Shown: positions 46,119-55,460, counted from the first letter of the stretch. The stretch: 64,000 bases of DNA from Actinoplanes regularis (GCF_900188005.1 NZ_FZNR01000002.1:186001-250000); one strand, 5' to 3'. Translations and numbers: made by a program. Notes: generated by a model from the sequence alone, not told the origin.

Positions 46119-49100
46119 ATGAGGATCCTGCTCTCCGGGCTGGCCACGGCCCTGCTCACCGTCGTACCGATGGCAATTCCCTCATCCGCGGCCGCCGCGG
46201 CCGCAACCGACACCGCGACCGCGACCATCACCCCCGACCCCTCCTATCAGGGGGCCGAGTGGCAGGGCTGGGGCACCAGCCTGGCCTGGATGTCCGAGGC
46301 CACCGGCGGCTACCCCGACGAGATCCGCCGGAAGCTGGTCGACCTGGTCTTCGGGGCGGACGGACTGAACCTCAACATCGCCCGCTTCAACATCGGCGGC
46401 GGCAACGCGCCGTCGGTGCGCCCCTACCTGCGGCCGGGCGGCGCGGTGCCGGGCTTCTGGAAGGCCGATCAGCCCTACACCCCGGCCGACAAGGACTGGT
46501 GGAACCCGGACGACGAGGCGGACTGGGACTGGGACGCCGACCCGAACCAGCGCTGGTGGGTCGACCAGATCAGGGACAGGGTGACGCACTGGGAGGCGTT
46601 CAGCAACTCGCCGCCGTACTTCCAGACCGTCAGCGGCTACGTCAGCGGTGGGTTCAGCTCGACCACGGAGCAGATCCGCGCGGACCGGGTGGACGAGTTC
46701 GCGCGCTACCTCACCCGGGTCGCCGAGCGGCTGGAACAGGCGCACGGGATCACCTTCGACAGCATCGAACCCCTCAACGAACCCAACACCAACTACTGGA
46801 GTACGACGCTGGGCGCGGACGGGCAGCCGACCGGCGGCCGCCAGGAGGGCGCCCACGCCGGACCGGCGCTGCAGGCCCAGGTGATCTCGGCGCTGGCCCG
46901 CGTCTACGACGGCGACATCGCGGCGCCGGACGAGACCAACCCGGGAACCATGGTCACCGACTACAACGGATGGACGGCGGCGGCCCGGGACGCCGTGGAC
47001 CGGCTCAACGTGCACACCTACGGGACCGGGCAGCGGACCAGTGTGCGGGACATCGCGAAGGCCGCGCAGAAGCCGCTCTGGATGAGCGAGGTCGAGGGCA
47101 GCTGGGGCACCGACTACACCGGCATGAGCTCGGGACTCGGGATCGCCCAGCGGATCGTCGACGACCTCCGTGAGCTGGAGCCGTCCGCGTGGGTCCTGTG
47201 GCAACCGATCGAGGACGCGAAGAACATGCAGGCCGAGGGGAATCTGCAGTGGGGTGAGATCCACGTGCCGTTCGACTGCACGGCCACGGACACCCTCGCG
47301 ACCTGCCCGATCCGGACCAACACGAAGTACGACACGATCCGGAACTTCACCCACTACGTGCGGCCCGGCGACCACATCGTCAAGGTCGCCGACACGCGCA
47401 GCCTGGCCGCGGTGAACGGCACCGGGGTGACCGTCGTGCACGTCAACCCGGCGGCCACGGCCGAGACGGTCACCCTAAACCTGTCGAAGTTCCGCACCGT
47501 CAGCCGTGACGCCACGGTCACCCCCGTCGTGACCAGTGCGGACGGAAAGCTGGTCCAGGGCGCGCCGGTGAAGGTCAGCGGCGAACGGGCGGTGCTCTCC
47601 GTGCCCGCCCAGTCGGTGACGACGCTCCTGGTCAGCGGCGTCTCCGGGGTCGCGGAGCAACACATCGTCGCCGGGCATCCCTACCGGTTGCGGGGCGTGG
47701 CCAGCGGCAGATCCCTCGCCCCGGGGATCACCATCCGGACCGGCGACCCGGCGGCGGCGGATCAGCTCTGGACGTTCGAGCCGGTCGACGGCGGTTACCG
47801 GGTGACCAACGCGGGCACCGGGCAGCCGCTGGGGGTCCGGGACGGCAAGCCCGTCCTGGACGCCTCGGCGACGGCCACCCTGTGGCGGGTCTCGACCACC
47901 GGGGACGGGACGTACACGCTGATCAACGCGGAGACGCGACAGCTGCTGGACGTGAACGGCGGGTCGACCGCGGACGGCACGGCGGTCGGGCTCTACCAGC
48001 CGACCTCCGGCGGAAACCAGCGATGGGCGTTCGTCGACGAGAACGTGGACGCCCTCGAGAACGCCCGGACCTACACGGTGCCGGGGCGGACGCCGACGCT
48101 ACCGGCGACGGTCACCGACGGCCGGCACTCGCTTCCGGTGGTCTGGAACGTGCCGCCGGAGCGGGCCTGGCGCAGGCCCGGGCTGGTCAAGGTGACCGGC
48201 ACGGCCACCGACGTGCTCGGCCGGACCCACCGCGCGATCGCGGAGGTCACCGTCGACATCTTCACCTCGACCCGGCCCGCGCGGGCCAAGACCTACCTCG
48301 GTGGCCGGCCGGAGCTGCCCGCGACGGTGGTGGCGGTCGGGCGGCACGGCGGCCGCGCGGACGTGCCGGTGACCTGGGACTCCGCGGAATACCCGGACGC
48401 CGGGGTGCGCACTGTGGGCGGCTCCGCCCAGGTCGTCCCGGGTCTTTCCCTGCCCGCGACGGTACGGGTACAGGTCACCGCCCCGGTCGACGCCGCGCTG
48501 GCGGGCGGCGTCTCGGTCGCCGCGACCTACACCGAGCCGGGTTACTCCACGGCCGGGCTGACCAACGGCGACACCGGCGACAAGGCCTGGTCGAACTGGA
48601 AGTCCTCGGGTCGCGACGCGACGGAGACGCTCACCGCGACACTGCCGGCCGGCGCCCAGCCGAGCCGCCTGACCCTCCACTTCTACCGGGACAACTCGTC
48701 CGGTGGCGGGCTCGCGCAGAGCGTGCAAGCCGGGGTGCCGGACGCGAACGGCGCCTGCGTGGTGGCGGGGCCGGTCGTCCCGGTCGGTGCCGGCAGTCCC
48801 CTCGCGGTGGACGTGCCGGTGCCCGCCGGGGTGGGCGGGACGGTGTGCCTGGTGCTGACCGCCGTACCCAATGGGTATCTGACCGTGGCTGAGCTGCAAG
48901 TCTTCGCCAAGGCGCCGGGGGTCGGTAGCGACGCCTCGGTCACCGGGATCCGGGTCGGCGGCGTGCCGGTGCGGGGGTTCGACCCGGCGGTCACGTCGTA
49001 CCGGGTGATCTCCGCCCATCCGGACCGGGCCGTGATCACCGCGACCACCGCGGATCCCTATGCGACCGTGACCGTCACCCGGGCCGGGAACACCCGGATC

Positions 49101-49166
49101 GTCACCGCCACCGCCGAGGACGGTGCCACCCGGACCACCTACCGCATCACCCTCGTCCGGCACTGA
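46119..49166 (+). CDS. Secreted GH30 (beta-1,6-galactanase-like) multidomain enzyme
   Basis: The product has 1015 aa (GAGGGG before the ATG). The signal ends near SAAAA (about 28). The GH30 domain (about 40-480) starts YQGAEWQGWGTSLAWMSEATGGY and has LNLNIARFNIGGGN, the acid/base Glu in SIEPLNEPNTNYW and the nucleophile Glu in LWMSEVEGSWG. The WGTSLAW start recalls GH30_5 endo-beta-1,6-galactanases. Then come a ricin-like trefoil (about 515-645), two Big_4-type Ig-like domains (about 648-790), a discoidin-like binding domain (about 795-930) and a final cadherin-like domain. It likely attacks beta-1,6-galactan side chains of arabinogalactan. Confidence 0.85.
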   Translation: MRILLSGLATALLTVVPMAIPSSAAAAAATDTATATITPDPSYQGAEWQGWGTSLAWMSEATGGYPDEIRRKLVDLVFGADGLNLNIARFNIGGGNAPSVRPYLRPGGAVPGFWKADQPYTPADKDWWNPDDEADWDWDADPNQRWWVDQIRDRVTHWEAFSNSPPYFQTVSGYVSGGFSSTTEQIRADRVDEFARYLTRVAERLEQAHGITFDSIEPLNEPNTNYWSTTLGADGQPTGGRQEGAHAGPALQAQVISALARVYDGDIAAPDETNPGTMVTDYNGWTAAARDAVDRLNVHTYGTGQRTSVRDIAKAAQKPLWMSEVEGSWGTDYTGMSSGLGIAQRIVDDLRELEPSAWVLWQPIEDAKNMQAEGNLQWGEIHVPFDCTATDTLATCPIRTNTKYDTIRNFTHYVRPGDHIVKVADTRSLAAVNGTGVTVVHVNPAATAETVTLNLSKFRTVSRDATVTPVVTSADGKLVQGAPVKVSGERAVLSVPAQSVTTLLVSGVSGVAEQHIVAGHPYRLRGVASGRSLAPGITIRTGDPAAADQLWTFEPVDGGYRVTNAGTGQPLGVRDGKPVLDASATATLWRVSTTGDGTYTLINAETRQLLDVNGGSTADGTAVGLYQPTSGGNQRWAFVDENVDALENARTYTVPGRTPTLPATVTDGRHSLPVVWNVPPERAWRRPGLVKVTGTATDVLGRTHRAIAEVTVDIFTSTRPARAKTYLGGRPELPATVVAVGRHGGRADVPVTWDSAEYPDAGVRTVGGSAQVVPGLSLPATVRVQVTAPVDAALAGGVSVAATYTEPGYSTAGLTNGDTGDKAWSNWKSSGRDATETLTATLPAGAQPSRLTLHFYRDNSSGGGLAQSVQAGVPDANGACVVAGPVVPVGAGSPLAVDVPVPAGVGGTVCLVLTAVPNGYLTVAELQVFAKAPGVGSDASVTGIRVGGVPVRGFDPAVTSYRVISAHPDRAVITATTADPYATVTVTRAGNTRIVTATAEDGATRTTYRITLVRH

Positions 49167-49174
49167 GCGAGCTG

Positions 49175-49204
49175 GGACGGGCCCGCGCCGCCGGGCCCGT
49201 CCCG
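49175..49204 (+). terminator. Terminator after the GH30 gene
   Basis: A perfect 12-bp stem (49175-49186 with 49193-49204) with a 6-base loop, nine bases after the stop. Confidence 0.85.
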
Positions 49205-49404
49205 GCCGTGTCAAGACCGCAGTCAGGCCATCGAATTAGGCCGATCTACGGCGACTGCTGAACGGGGCAACCATCCGCAGTGGACGTTCGATGAAACCCG
49301 AGAGACGAACGGTCAGTCACCGAGATGATCTAAATCCGTGACGGACTCAGCCTCGTGACAGCTGAAGGTGGGCAGGGGGCTCACCCGAAGACGCAGGGGG
49401 ATTC

Positions 49405-49995
49405 ATGTTCCGTACCAGACGTTCCCGGATCCGGGCGCTCGCTCTGACCGGAAGCCTGGCGGTCGCCGCCGGCACCGTCGGCACCGTCACGTACAACGCC
49501 TCGGCCGCCGAGACGACCGCCTCCGCCACGAACGCCGTGGCGCCGGCCGCCCCGGCCATCCCGAAGGAGATCCGGCCGCCTGCCGGATCTCGCCCGGTGG
49601 GCGCCTACGTGGTCGTCACCGGCACCCAGAACTACACGTGCGTGGTCCCGGCCGGCGCCACCCAGGGCGGATACACCGGCGCCTCGGTGCCCGAGGCGCA
49701 GCTGCTCGGCACCGGTGGCCGCCTCCACCACTTCGCCGGCCCGAGCTGGCAGTCACTGCGGGACGGCTCCCTGGTGACCGCGACGAAGGTGGCGGCCACA
49801 CCCCGCACCGGGACGATCCCCGAGCTGCTGCTCAAGGTGGCCAGCCATACCGGCGAGGGCATCCTGGGCCGGGCCGACTACATCAACCGCCTCTACACCT
49901 CGGGCGGGGTCGCCCCGGCCACCGCCTGCACCACCGGCCAGACCGTCGATGTTCCCTACCAGGCCCTCTACGTCTTCTGGGACGCACCCGCCTGA
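49405..49995 (+). CDS. Secreted DUF3455 protein
   Basis: The product has 196 aa (AGGGGGATTC before the ATG). The signal peptide ends near NASA-AE (about 35). The mature part matches DUF3455: VVVTGTQNYTCV, GGRLHHFAGPSWQSLRDGSLV, LLKVASHTGEGILGRADYINRLYTSGGVAP, and a closing YQALYVFWDA. The function of the family is unknown. The gene is flanked by terminators and is probably monocistronic. The 238-bp gap before it shows only the GH30 terminator. Confidence 0.85.
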   Translation: MFRTRRSRIRALALTGSLAVAAGTVGTVTYNASAAETTASATNAVAPAAPAIPKEIRPPAGSRPVGAYVVVTGTQNYTCVVPAGATQGGYTGASVPEAQLLGTGGRLHHFAGPSWQSLRDGSLVTATKVAATPRTGTIPELLLKVASHTGEGILGRADYINRLYTSGGVAPATACTTGQTVDVPYQALYVFWDAPA

Positions 49996-50006
49996 TCCGC
50001 TCGCGA

Positions 50007-50034
50007 CCGGCTCGGCGGGACACCGCCGAGCCGG
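50007..50034 (+). terminator. Terminator after the DUF3455 gene
   Basis: CCGGCTCGGCGG and its exact complement form a 12-bp stem with the loop gaca. Confidence 0.85.
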
Positions 50035-50172
50035 CATCTTGTGATCTGCGACACTCACGCACTAACATCCAGAATCGTCAATTAGAACCCTGCGGAGTTT
50101 GAAATTGCGCTCACCCACCCGTCCACCCGCTTCGGAGCAGTCGTCCCTGCTCAACCCCGGGGAGAAGCACCC

Positions 50173-51429
50173 ATGCGCGCTACCACCACCGCCCGATTCC
50201 GGCGCCTACTGGGCGTCACCGCGACCGTCGTCCTGACCGCCACCACCGTCCCGGCCGCCGTAGCGAGCGCCGCGTCGGCCGCCGCCCTGCGCGAGGTCAT
50301 GTTCGTCGGCAACAACTGGGAGGGCACCGCCGACGTCATCGAGTCGAGCGGCACCTTCACCAAGCTCGGCCGGATCAACGTCGTGCCCGACAAGTCCCAG
50401 CGACTGACCGAGATCTACCTCAACCCGATCAAGCTGGCCTACTTCCTCGGCATCCGGCAGGGCCCCGGCGAGGGCCACGACCAACTCGTCGACGATCTGT
50501 ACTCGACCCCGGACGGCACCGCCCTGGTCGCCTCCCGGCCCAGCTTCGCCGACGTCGTCTCGATCGACCTGACCACCGGGCAGGTCAAGTGGCGGTTCGC
50601 GGTCTCCGGCTACCGCGCCGACCACATGGCCGTCTCCCCCGACGGCACCAGGGTCGCGATCTCGGCGTCCACCTCCAACACCGTCCACGTCCTGAACATC
50701 AACACCGGCGCTCAGCTCGGCTCGTTCAGCACCGGCGACAAGCCGCACGAGAACGTCTTCACCGACGGCGGCCGGTACCTGTGGAACATGTCGATCGGCA
50801 ACGTGGAGACCGACCTCGACAGCCCGCTGCTGGACTGGACGAAAGGCGACCGGCACATCACCGTCGTCGACACCGCCACGTACCAGACCGTCAAAACGAT
50901 CGACATGCGCTCGCGGCTCAACGCGTTCGGCCGCAACGACCTGTCCAACGCGGTCCGGCCCGCGGTCTTCACCCCCGACTCCGCGAAGCTGTACTTCCAG
51001 GTGTCGTTCTTCAACGGCTTCGCCGAGTACGACGTCGCCACCGACCGGATCACCCGGGTCAAGACCCTGCCGAAGAATCCGGCCACCAGCAATGACCGGA
51101 CCACCTACGTCAACGACTCGCGGCACCACGGCCTGTCCATGAGCCCCGACGGCACGAAACTCTGCGTCGCCGGGACGATGGACGACTACGCCACCGTCGT
51201 CGACCGCGCCACGCTCCAGGAGGGCACCCTCGTCCCGGCGGCCAAGCCGTACTGGGCCACCGTCAGCGGCGACGGCCGCGCCTGCGTCATCTCCGAGAGC
51301 GGCGCCGACCAGGTCACCGCGATCGACTTCGCCACCGGGCAGAAGATCGTCTCGGTGCCGGTGGGCGACCACCCGCAGCGCGTCCGCCTCGCCCACGTGC
51401 CGGCCGGCTGGACCAGCCCGGCCCGCTGA
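50173..51429 (+). CDS. Secreted YncE-like beta-propeller protein
   Basis: The product has 418 aa (GGGGAGAAG before the ATG). The signal peptide runs to about ASAA (residue 37). Repeated blades have the motif pattern of YncE/lactonase-type propellers: YSTPDGTALVASRPSFADVVSIDLTTGQV, MAVSPDGTRVAISAS, HGLSMSPDGTKLCVAGTMDD, CVISESGADQVTAIDFATGQ. Such proteins bind ligands or act in protein contacts outside the cell. No catalytic motif is recognised. Probably monocistronic. Confidence 0.85.
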   Translation: MRATTTARFRRLLGVTATVVLTATTVPAAVASAASAAALREVMFVGNNWEGTADVIESSGTFTKLGRINVVPDKSQRLTEIYLNPIKLAYFLGIRQGPGEGHDQLVDDLYSTPDGTALVASRPSFADVVSIDLTTGQVKWRFAVSGYRADHMAVSPDGTRVAISASTSNTVHVLNINTGAQLGSFSTGDKPHENVFTDGGRYLWNMSIGNVETDLDSPLLDWTKGDRHITVVDTATYQTVKTIDMRSRLNAFGRNDLSNAVRPAVFTPDSAKLYFQVSFFNGFAEYDVATDRITRVKTLPKNPATSNDRTTYVNDSRHHGLSMSPDGTKLCVAGTMDDYATVVDRATLQEGTLVPAAKPYWATVSGDGRACVISESGADQVTAIDFATGQKIVSVPVGDHPQRVRLAHVPAGWTSPAR

Positions 51430-51438
51430 CTCCGCCGA

Positions 51439-51472
51439 GGGACGCGGGGTGACCTCCGGTGCCCCGCGTCCC
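51439..51472 (+). terminator. Terminator after the propeller gene
   Basis: GGGACGCGGGG (51439-51449) pairs with CCCCGCGTCCC (51462-51472), loop of 12 bases. The remaining 200 bp up to the next gene are relatively AT-rich and hold no other structure I could see. Confidence 0.85.
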
Positions 51473-51674
51473 CCTGGGTTCACCCCACTAACCCAAGGGA
51501 ATGAATTGGATTATCCGAAGGATGAAGCCGGCGCCGGAGGCACCGCTTCTGATCTCTTTCCGCACACGCGAATCCCGGCGATTACCTGGGGCGATGCCGT
51601 AGCGGGCGGATAGCGGACCGGCGTGGAGATCGCTGACCGGTCAAGATACTGGTCGCCTATCGAAGGAGTTTCGA

Positions 51675-52517
51675 ATGGCACCAGCTGACCAGGCTCCTGG
51701 GCGGCCTTCTCGCAGACGGGACCAGCCGGCCAAGTCAGCGCCCCCTGGGGGGATGACTTTCGGCGACCACGCGACCTTCATCGTCAGCGGCGCCGGGAAC
51801 GGCATCGGCGGAATGGGCGGTCAAGGATCCCAGGGCGCGAGCCCGGTCACCGTGGGCGCGCCACCCACATCCGAAGGCCCGGCCACCGGGCCGGGTACGT
51901 CGTCTCGCCAGGGGCGGCGCATGAGCATGATCGTGGCAGTCTCCACTGTGCTCGGCACCGTCTTCACGGCCGGCGCGTTCGTCGTCGGCCTTCCCGGTTT
52001 CAAGGCCGACGACGACAAACCTGTTCAGCACGGGGCCGCCCCACTGAACGCGACGTCGACACCGCCTGCCGAAGCCGGCGCCGCGACACCCGGCACGGGA
52101 TCGTCGCCGGCCGGCTCCGCGAACACCAGCGGCGCGAAGCCGGTCCCGATCTTCGACGACGTGGTCACGATCGACCAGAACGCCGGCGTGGACCTCGACA
52201 CCGGACGCAGCAAGAAGCATTATCAACAGAACGCGGACACCGATCTCTACCTGGGCATTTACCACGACCTCTACACCAGTGCCCGCAATTGGACAGCCTA
52301 CGACGACACCAACGCCGGAACGGAGGAGGGCGCCTACGCCCGCTGCCGTGACTACCGCCTGACCGGCCGGCCGACGGTGCGCGAGCGCTACGTCTCGGTC
52401 GGGGGTAACAGTCAGTACTGCTTCACCACCTCGGCAGGACATCCCGCCTGGGTGGCCTCGATCAATCAGGTCGGCGACCAGAGCCAACTGGTCAAGGTCG
52501 CGGTCTGGGACGAATAG
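51675..52517 (+). CDS. Membrane-anchored protein of unknown function with extracellular domain
   Basis: The product has 280 aa (GAAGGAG seven bases before the ATG). A cytoplasmic N-terminus of about 82 residues rich in Gly, Pro and Ser, including GMTFGDHATFIVSGAGNGIGG, precedes one membrane segment (about 84-105). After a Pro/Thr/Ala linker is a C-terminal domain (about 155-280) with two cysteines (ARCRDY, QYCFTT) and the VTIDQNAGVDLDTG start. I do not recognise a family. The GDHATFIVSGAGN segment resembles short N-terminal motifs seen in some actinobacterial conflict-type proteins, but this is a weak impression. Confidence 0.75.
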   Translation: MAPADQAPGRPSRRRDQPAKSAPPGGMTFGDHATFIVSGAGNGIGGMGGQGSQGASPVTVGAPPTSEGPATGPGTSSRQGRRMSMIVAVSTVLGTVFTAGAFVVGLPGFKADDDKPVQHGAAPLNATSTPPAEAGAATPGTGSSPAGSANTSGAKPVPIFDDVVTIDQNAGVDLDTGRSKKHYQQNADTDLYLGIYHDLYTSARNWTAYDDTNAGTEEGAYARCRDYRLTGRPTVRERYVSVGGNSQYCFTTSAGHPAWVASINQVGDQSQLVKVAVWDE

Positions 52518-52519
52518 CC

Positions 52520-52543
52520 CGCGGGCCCGATCCAGGGCCCGCG
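52520..52543 (+). terminator. Terminator after the membrane-anchored protein gene
   Basis: CGCGGGCCC and GGGCCCGCG form a 9-bp stem with a 6-base loop, three bases after the stop. Confidence 0.8.
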
Positions 52544-52586
52544 ATGATCTTGCGCGCGATCGGCCGGGCTGCTTACCGTCGGCGGC

Positions 52587-53528
52587 ATGAGCCGAGTGGT
52601 GGTGGTCGGAGCGGGCGTGCTCGGGTTGACCGTGGCGCACGAGTCGGCGGTGGCCGGCCACCGTGTGCACGTGGTCGCTGATCGGGCCGCACGGGACAGC
52701 GTCTCGGCGGTGGCCGCCGCGATCTGGTTCCCGCATGCCGTGGCACTGGAACCGGACGTGCTGGAGTCGGGCCGGGCGACCTACGAGCGGTTGACGAGGC
52801 TCGCGGACGATCCGGCGACCGGCGTGTTCCTGCGGGCCGGGCTGGTCCGGGTGCGGCGTGCGGAGACGGACCTGTCCTGGACCTCCGCGGTGCCGCGGCA
52901 CGAGCGTGTCGCGGAGGGTGTGCGCTGCGTCGTGCCGGTCGTCGAGACGAGTCGCTATCTCGCCTGGCTCGGTGCCCGGGTGGCGGCTCTGGGCGTTACG
53001 ACGACGTGGGGCACGGTGCAGGTGCCCGGCGGGCAGGGCGCGGAGGCGCTGACGGCCGAGGTGGCGTCGATCATCGGCGAGCAGCCGGATGCGGTGGTCG
53101 TGGCGGCCGGGCTCGGGTCCGGTGCGCTGCTCGGCGGGGACGCCGAGAGCTATCCGATTCGGGGACAGGTGGTACGGCTGGCGAACCCGGGCCTGACCGA
53201 GTGGGTCACCGACGAGGACAACCCCGGCGGGCTGACGTACGTGGTGCCGCGCACCGGCGATGTGGTCTGCGGCGGCACCGGACAGGTGGGCGACTGGGAC
53301 GAGACGATCGACCCGGCGACCGAGGAGGCGATCCTGCGGCGGGTGCGGAAGCTCGTACCCGCCCTCGCCGATCAGCTGGTTCTCTCCCGCGCCGTCGGTC
53401 TGCGCCCGGCCCGCACCAACCGCCGCCTCGAGAGGATCGGCGATGTGATCGCCTGCTATGGGCACGGCGGCTCCGGCTTCACCCTCTCCTGGGGCGACGC
53501 CGCCCGCGTGACCCAACTACTGGGCTGA
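52587..53528 (+). CDS. FAD-dependent oxidoreductase, D-amino-acid oxidase-like
   Basis: The product has 313 aa. The FAD-binding Rossmann motif VVVVGAGVLGLTVAHESAVAG is at the N-terminus. The DAO pattern continues with AAAIWFPHAV, VVAAGLGSGALLGG, YPIRGQVVRLANPG, YVVPRTGDVVCGGT and the C-terminal ACYGHGGSGFTLSWGDA. Members oxidise D-amino acids to imino acids with production of hydrogen peroxide. Substrate specificity cannot be read from this. Convergent with the toxin cassette. Confidence 0.92.
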   Translation: MSRVVVVGAGVLGLTVAHESAVAGHRVHVVADRAARDSVSAVAAAIWFPHAVALEPDVLESGRATYERLTRLADDPATGVFLRAGLVRVRRAETDLSWTSAVPRHERVAEGVRCVVPVVETSRYLAWLGARVAALGVTTTWGTVQVPGGQGAEALTAEVASIIGEQPDAVVVAAGLGSGALLGGDAESYPIRGQVVRLANPGLTEWVTDEDNPGGLTYVVPRTGDVVCGGTGQVGDWDETIDPATEEAILRRVRKLVPALADQLVLSRAVGLRPARTNRRLERIGDVIACYGHGGSGFTLSWGDAARVTQLLG

Positions 53529-53558
53529 CTGGAACAGAATGAGCCGACGAGGGACCGG

Positions 53559-53846
53559 TCAGCGGAAGATGGATCGGAACTCGGGCTCCTGCTCCCAGAA
53601 GACCGCAATCTCCGTGATGATCGCTTGCAGGTTGTCCGCGATCTCGGGCGGCAGCAACTCACCATCGTCATCCCACCGGGGCTCGGTGGGGATGAAGAAG
53701 CGCAACTGGCGATAACCCCGATCGACCGGCAGCGTCAGGACATGTTCACCCAGCCGCAAGGCCATCGCTTCACGGCCGGCTCCGCCGAGCGTCACCCCGG
53801 ACTCCACATGGAGCGCCTGCTGCGGATGCAACTCACGGACCGTCAT
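53559..53846 (-). CDS. Small protein downstream of toxin gene, candidate immunity protein
   Basis: The product has 95 aa from the ATG at 53846 (GAAGGAG upstream). It is acidic toward the C-terminus (PRWDDDGELLPPEIADNLQAI, VFWEQEPEFRSIFR), has no signal or membrane segment, and resembles no family I can name. It follows the WXG-type toxin-like gene by 31 bases on the same strand, the usual place for an immunity gene. The role is inferred from position only. Confidence 0.7.
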   Translation of the reverse strand: MTVRELHPQQALHVESGVTLGGAGREAMALRLGEHVLTLPVDRGYRQLRFFIPTEPRWDDDGELLPPEIADNLQAIITEIAVFWEQEPEFRSIFR

Positions 53847-53877
53847 GCCGGACTCTCCTTCGGGCGGACGGAAACGA

Positions 53878-54864
53878 TCACGAGAACGGATCAATGATAT
53901 TGACCATCGCGACATCCGGATTCCTTTCGAGGGTGCCTTTCTCCACTCTGAGCCAGGCACTCCTGGACGAGGGGTCGTGGATCCACGCGGTCGCCACGCC
54001 CTTCGCCGATTGGGCATACCGCTCGGACAACCGATCCCAGATCCCGTTCGCCTGGTCGACATTGACCGGAGACGTGGCCTCGTCATAAAGCCGCATGGCG
54101 TCGAACCTTCGACCGCCCGGCGTTCCTTCGATTGTGACCGATGTAATGCCGTCCACCTGCTTCTCCGCGTACTGGCCCATCCGCTCGCCGTTCGGTTGCT
54201 TGCCGGAATAGAAGTTGGCGCCGTTGACCGGACTCCGCAGATCAGCGGTCTCGACATCGTGCATCAGACCTTTGAAGGCGGTGCGCTTGCTACGGGCCAC
54301 GGTCGCCTCCGCCAGATTCTTGGCGCCTGCTTTCTCGAGCATTGCGGCGGCCTTGCGGAGCAGGACGGCGATCTCGCGCTCGATCAGCGCCATCGCCTCG
54401 TGGATCAGCTTCCGGACCGCGACCCGGGTCAGCGCGATCCAGACCGGGATCTCGGCGAGGGTCGCCCCCGCGGTGACCGTCGCCGTCGCGACCGCCTGAC
54501 CGATCTCGATCGCCAGGGCGGTGAGCTGGGCGATGAACGCGGCCTTCAGGCCGATCGTCACCCCGGCCATCGCGATCAGCGCGCCGCCGATGATCTCCGC
54601 CGCGACGGCCGAGTCCCGCAGGTGGCGCCCGGGTCCGTCCTCGCCGTTCCACCAGGCCTCGAACGCCTCGACGCCGGCGCCCTCGTTGTCCAGCCAGACC
54701 TGGCGGGCGGTCGCGGTGGCCTGCTCCGCGTGCGCCCGCATCCGGGTGCCGTGGTCGATCCACGCGCGGCCGTCGGCCTGGAGTTGATCCTCGTCGGCCT
54801 CCGGCCACTCCAGGCCGATCCAGCTCAGCGGCTCGGTCAGTTCGGGCGGGAGGGTGATGGTCAT
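53878..54864 (-). CDS. Polymorphic toxin-like protein with WXG100-type N-terminus
   Basis: The product has 328 aa. Residues 1-75 resemble the N-terminal domain of CpnT-like proteins (LPPELTEPLSWIGLEWPEAD, AWWNGEDGPG with the WxG at 72-74), the entry domain for ESX/type VII export. A helical hydrophobic stretch follows (about 88-175, including IIGGALIAMAGVTIGL). The last 120 residues form a separate domain (NFYSGKQPNGERMGQYAEK, GITSVTIEGTPGGRRFDAMRLYD, ANGIWDRLSERYAQSAKGVATAWI). This pattern reminds me of NAD-processing or ADP-ribosyl-cyclase-like toxin tips, but I cannot confirm that. A candidate immunity gene follows and two ESX-like partner genes precede it. Confidence 0.75.
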   Translation of the reverse strand: MTITLPPELTEPLSWIGLEWPEADEDQLQADGRAWIDHGTRMRAHAEQATATARQVWLDNEGAGVEAFEAWWNGEDGPGRHLRDSAVAAEIIGGALIAMAGVTIGLKAAFIAQLTALAIEIGQAVATATVTAGATLAEIPVWIALTRVAVRKLIHEAMALIEREIAVLLRKAAAMLEKAGAKNLAEATVARSKRTAFKGLMHDVETADLRSPVNGANFYSGKQPNGERMGQYAEKQVDGITSVTIEGTPGGRRFDAMRLYDEATSPVNVDQANGIWDRLSERYAQSAKGVATAWIHDPSSRSAWLRVEKGTLERNPDVAMVNIIDPFS

Positions 54865-54869
54865 GGCGG

Positions 54870-55460
54870 CTACACCCCGCCGCCCGCTGACGCGGAACCG
54901 GAGCCGGTCGCCGGCGCATAGCCGAAGCCTGCCGCTGTCGTAGTACCGGAGCTGGTCGCTGTCGTAGAGCCGGAGCCGGTCGCCGGCGCATAGCCGAAGC
55001 CTGCCGCTGTCGTAGAACCGGAGCTGGTCGCTGCCGTGGAGCCGGAGCCGGTCGCCGGCGCATAGCCGAAGCCTGCCGCTGTCGTGGAACCGGAGCTGGT
55101 CGCTGCCGTGGAGCCGGGTCCGGTCGCGATGCTGGGGGCGGTGCCGCTCGCGGCGTACAGGGAAACCGCGTTCTCGGCGTCCTCAGCCGCGACCGTCCGC
55201 GCCTGCAGGAGCAGCGTCGCCGCGGCGAAACCGACCTGCTCGGTGTACGACCCCAGCGCCTCCAGCGCGACGTCGACGACCGCCCGGTACGCGAGAGCGA
55301 ACACGCTCCCGGCCTCGTCCCCGCCCCACGGGCCGGACGCGCCGCCGACCACGGTCTCCAGCTCGGCCACGTCGTCCGCCATCCGCTGCGCGACCCCGGC
55401 CAGGTCCCGCCCGGCGGCGGCGACGCTCTCCGGATCGATCCGCAGCAGCGGCCCGGTCAC
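54870..55460 (-). CDS. ESX-type small secreted protein with Ser/Thr/Gly repeat tail
   Basis: The product has 196 aa from the GTG at 55460, in a GTGA overlap with the YbaB-like gene. Residues 1-100 are helical and ESX-like (IDPESVAAAGRDLAGVAQRMADDVAELE, PWGGDEAGSVFALAYRAVV with a WGG turn, LEALGSYTEQVGFAAATLL). The tail (about 110-190) is three perfect-length 24-residue repeats of the type STTAAGFGYAPATGSG plus STAATSSG. The tail is probably extended. The stop is five bases before the toxin gene, so they are likely coexpressed and perhaps cosecreted. Confidence 0.8.
   Translation of the reverse strand: MTGPLLRIDPESVAAAGRDLAGVAQRMADDVAELETVVGGASGPWGGDEAGSVFALAYRAVVDVALEALGSYTEQVGFAAATLLLQARTVAAEDAENAVSLYAASGTAPSIATGPGSTAATSSGSTTAAGFGYAPATGSGSTAATSSGSTTAAGFGYAPATGSGSTTATSSGTTTAAGFGYAPATGSGSASAGGGV
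54901..55116. repeat. Three 72-bp tandem repeats
   Basis: Units begin at 54901, 54973 and 55045, with few substitutions between them; a partial fourth starts at 55117. The unit length is a multiple of three, so copy number can change without frameshift. They encode the repeat tail of the ESX-like protein. Confidence 0.92.

Noticed and set aside
54901..55116. Repeats considered as a CRISPR array
   Set aside because: The units are directly adjacent without unique spacers, 72 bp long, and encode in-frame protein repeats.
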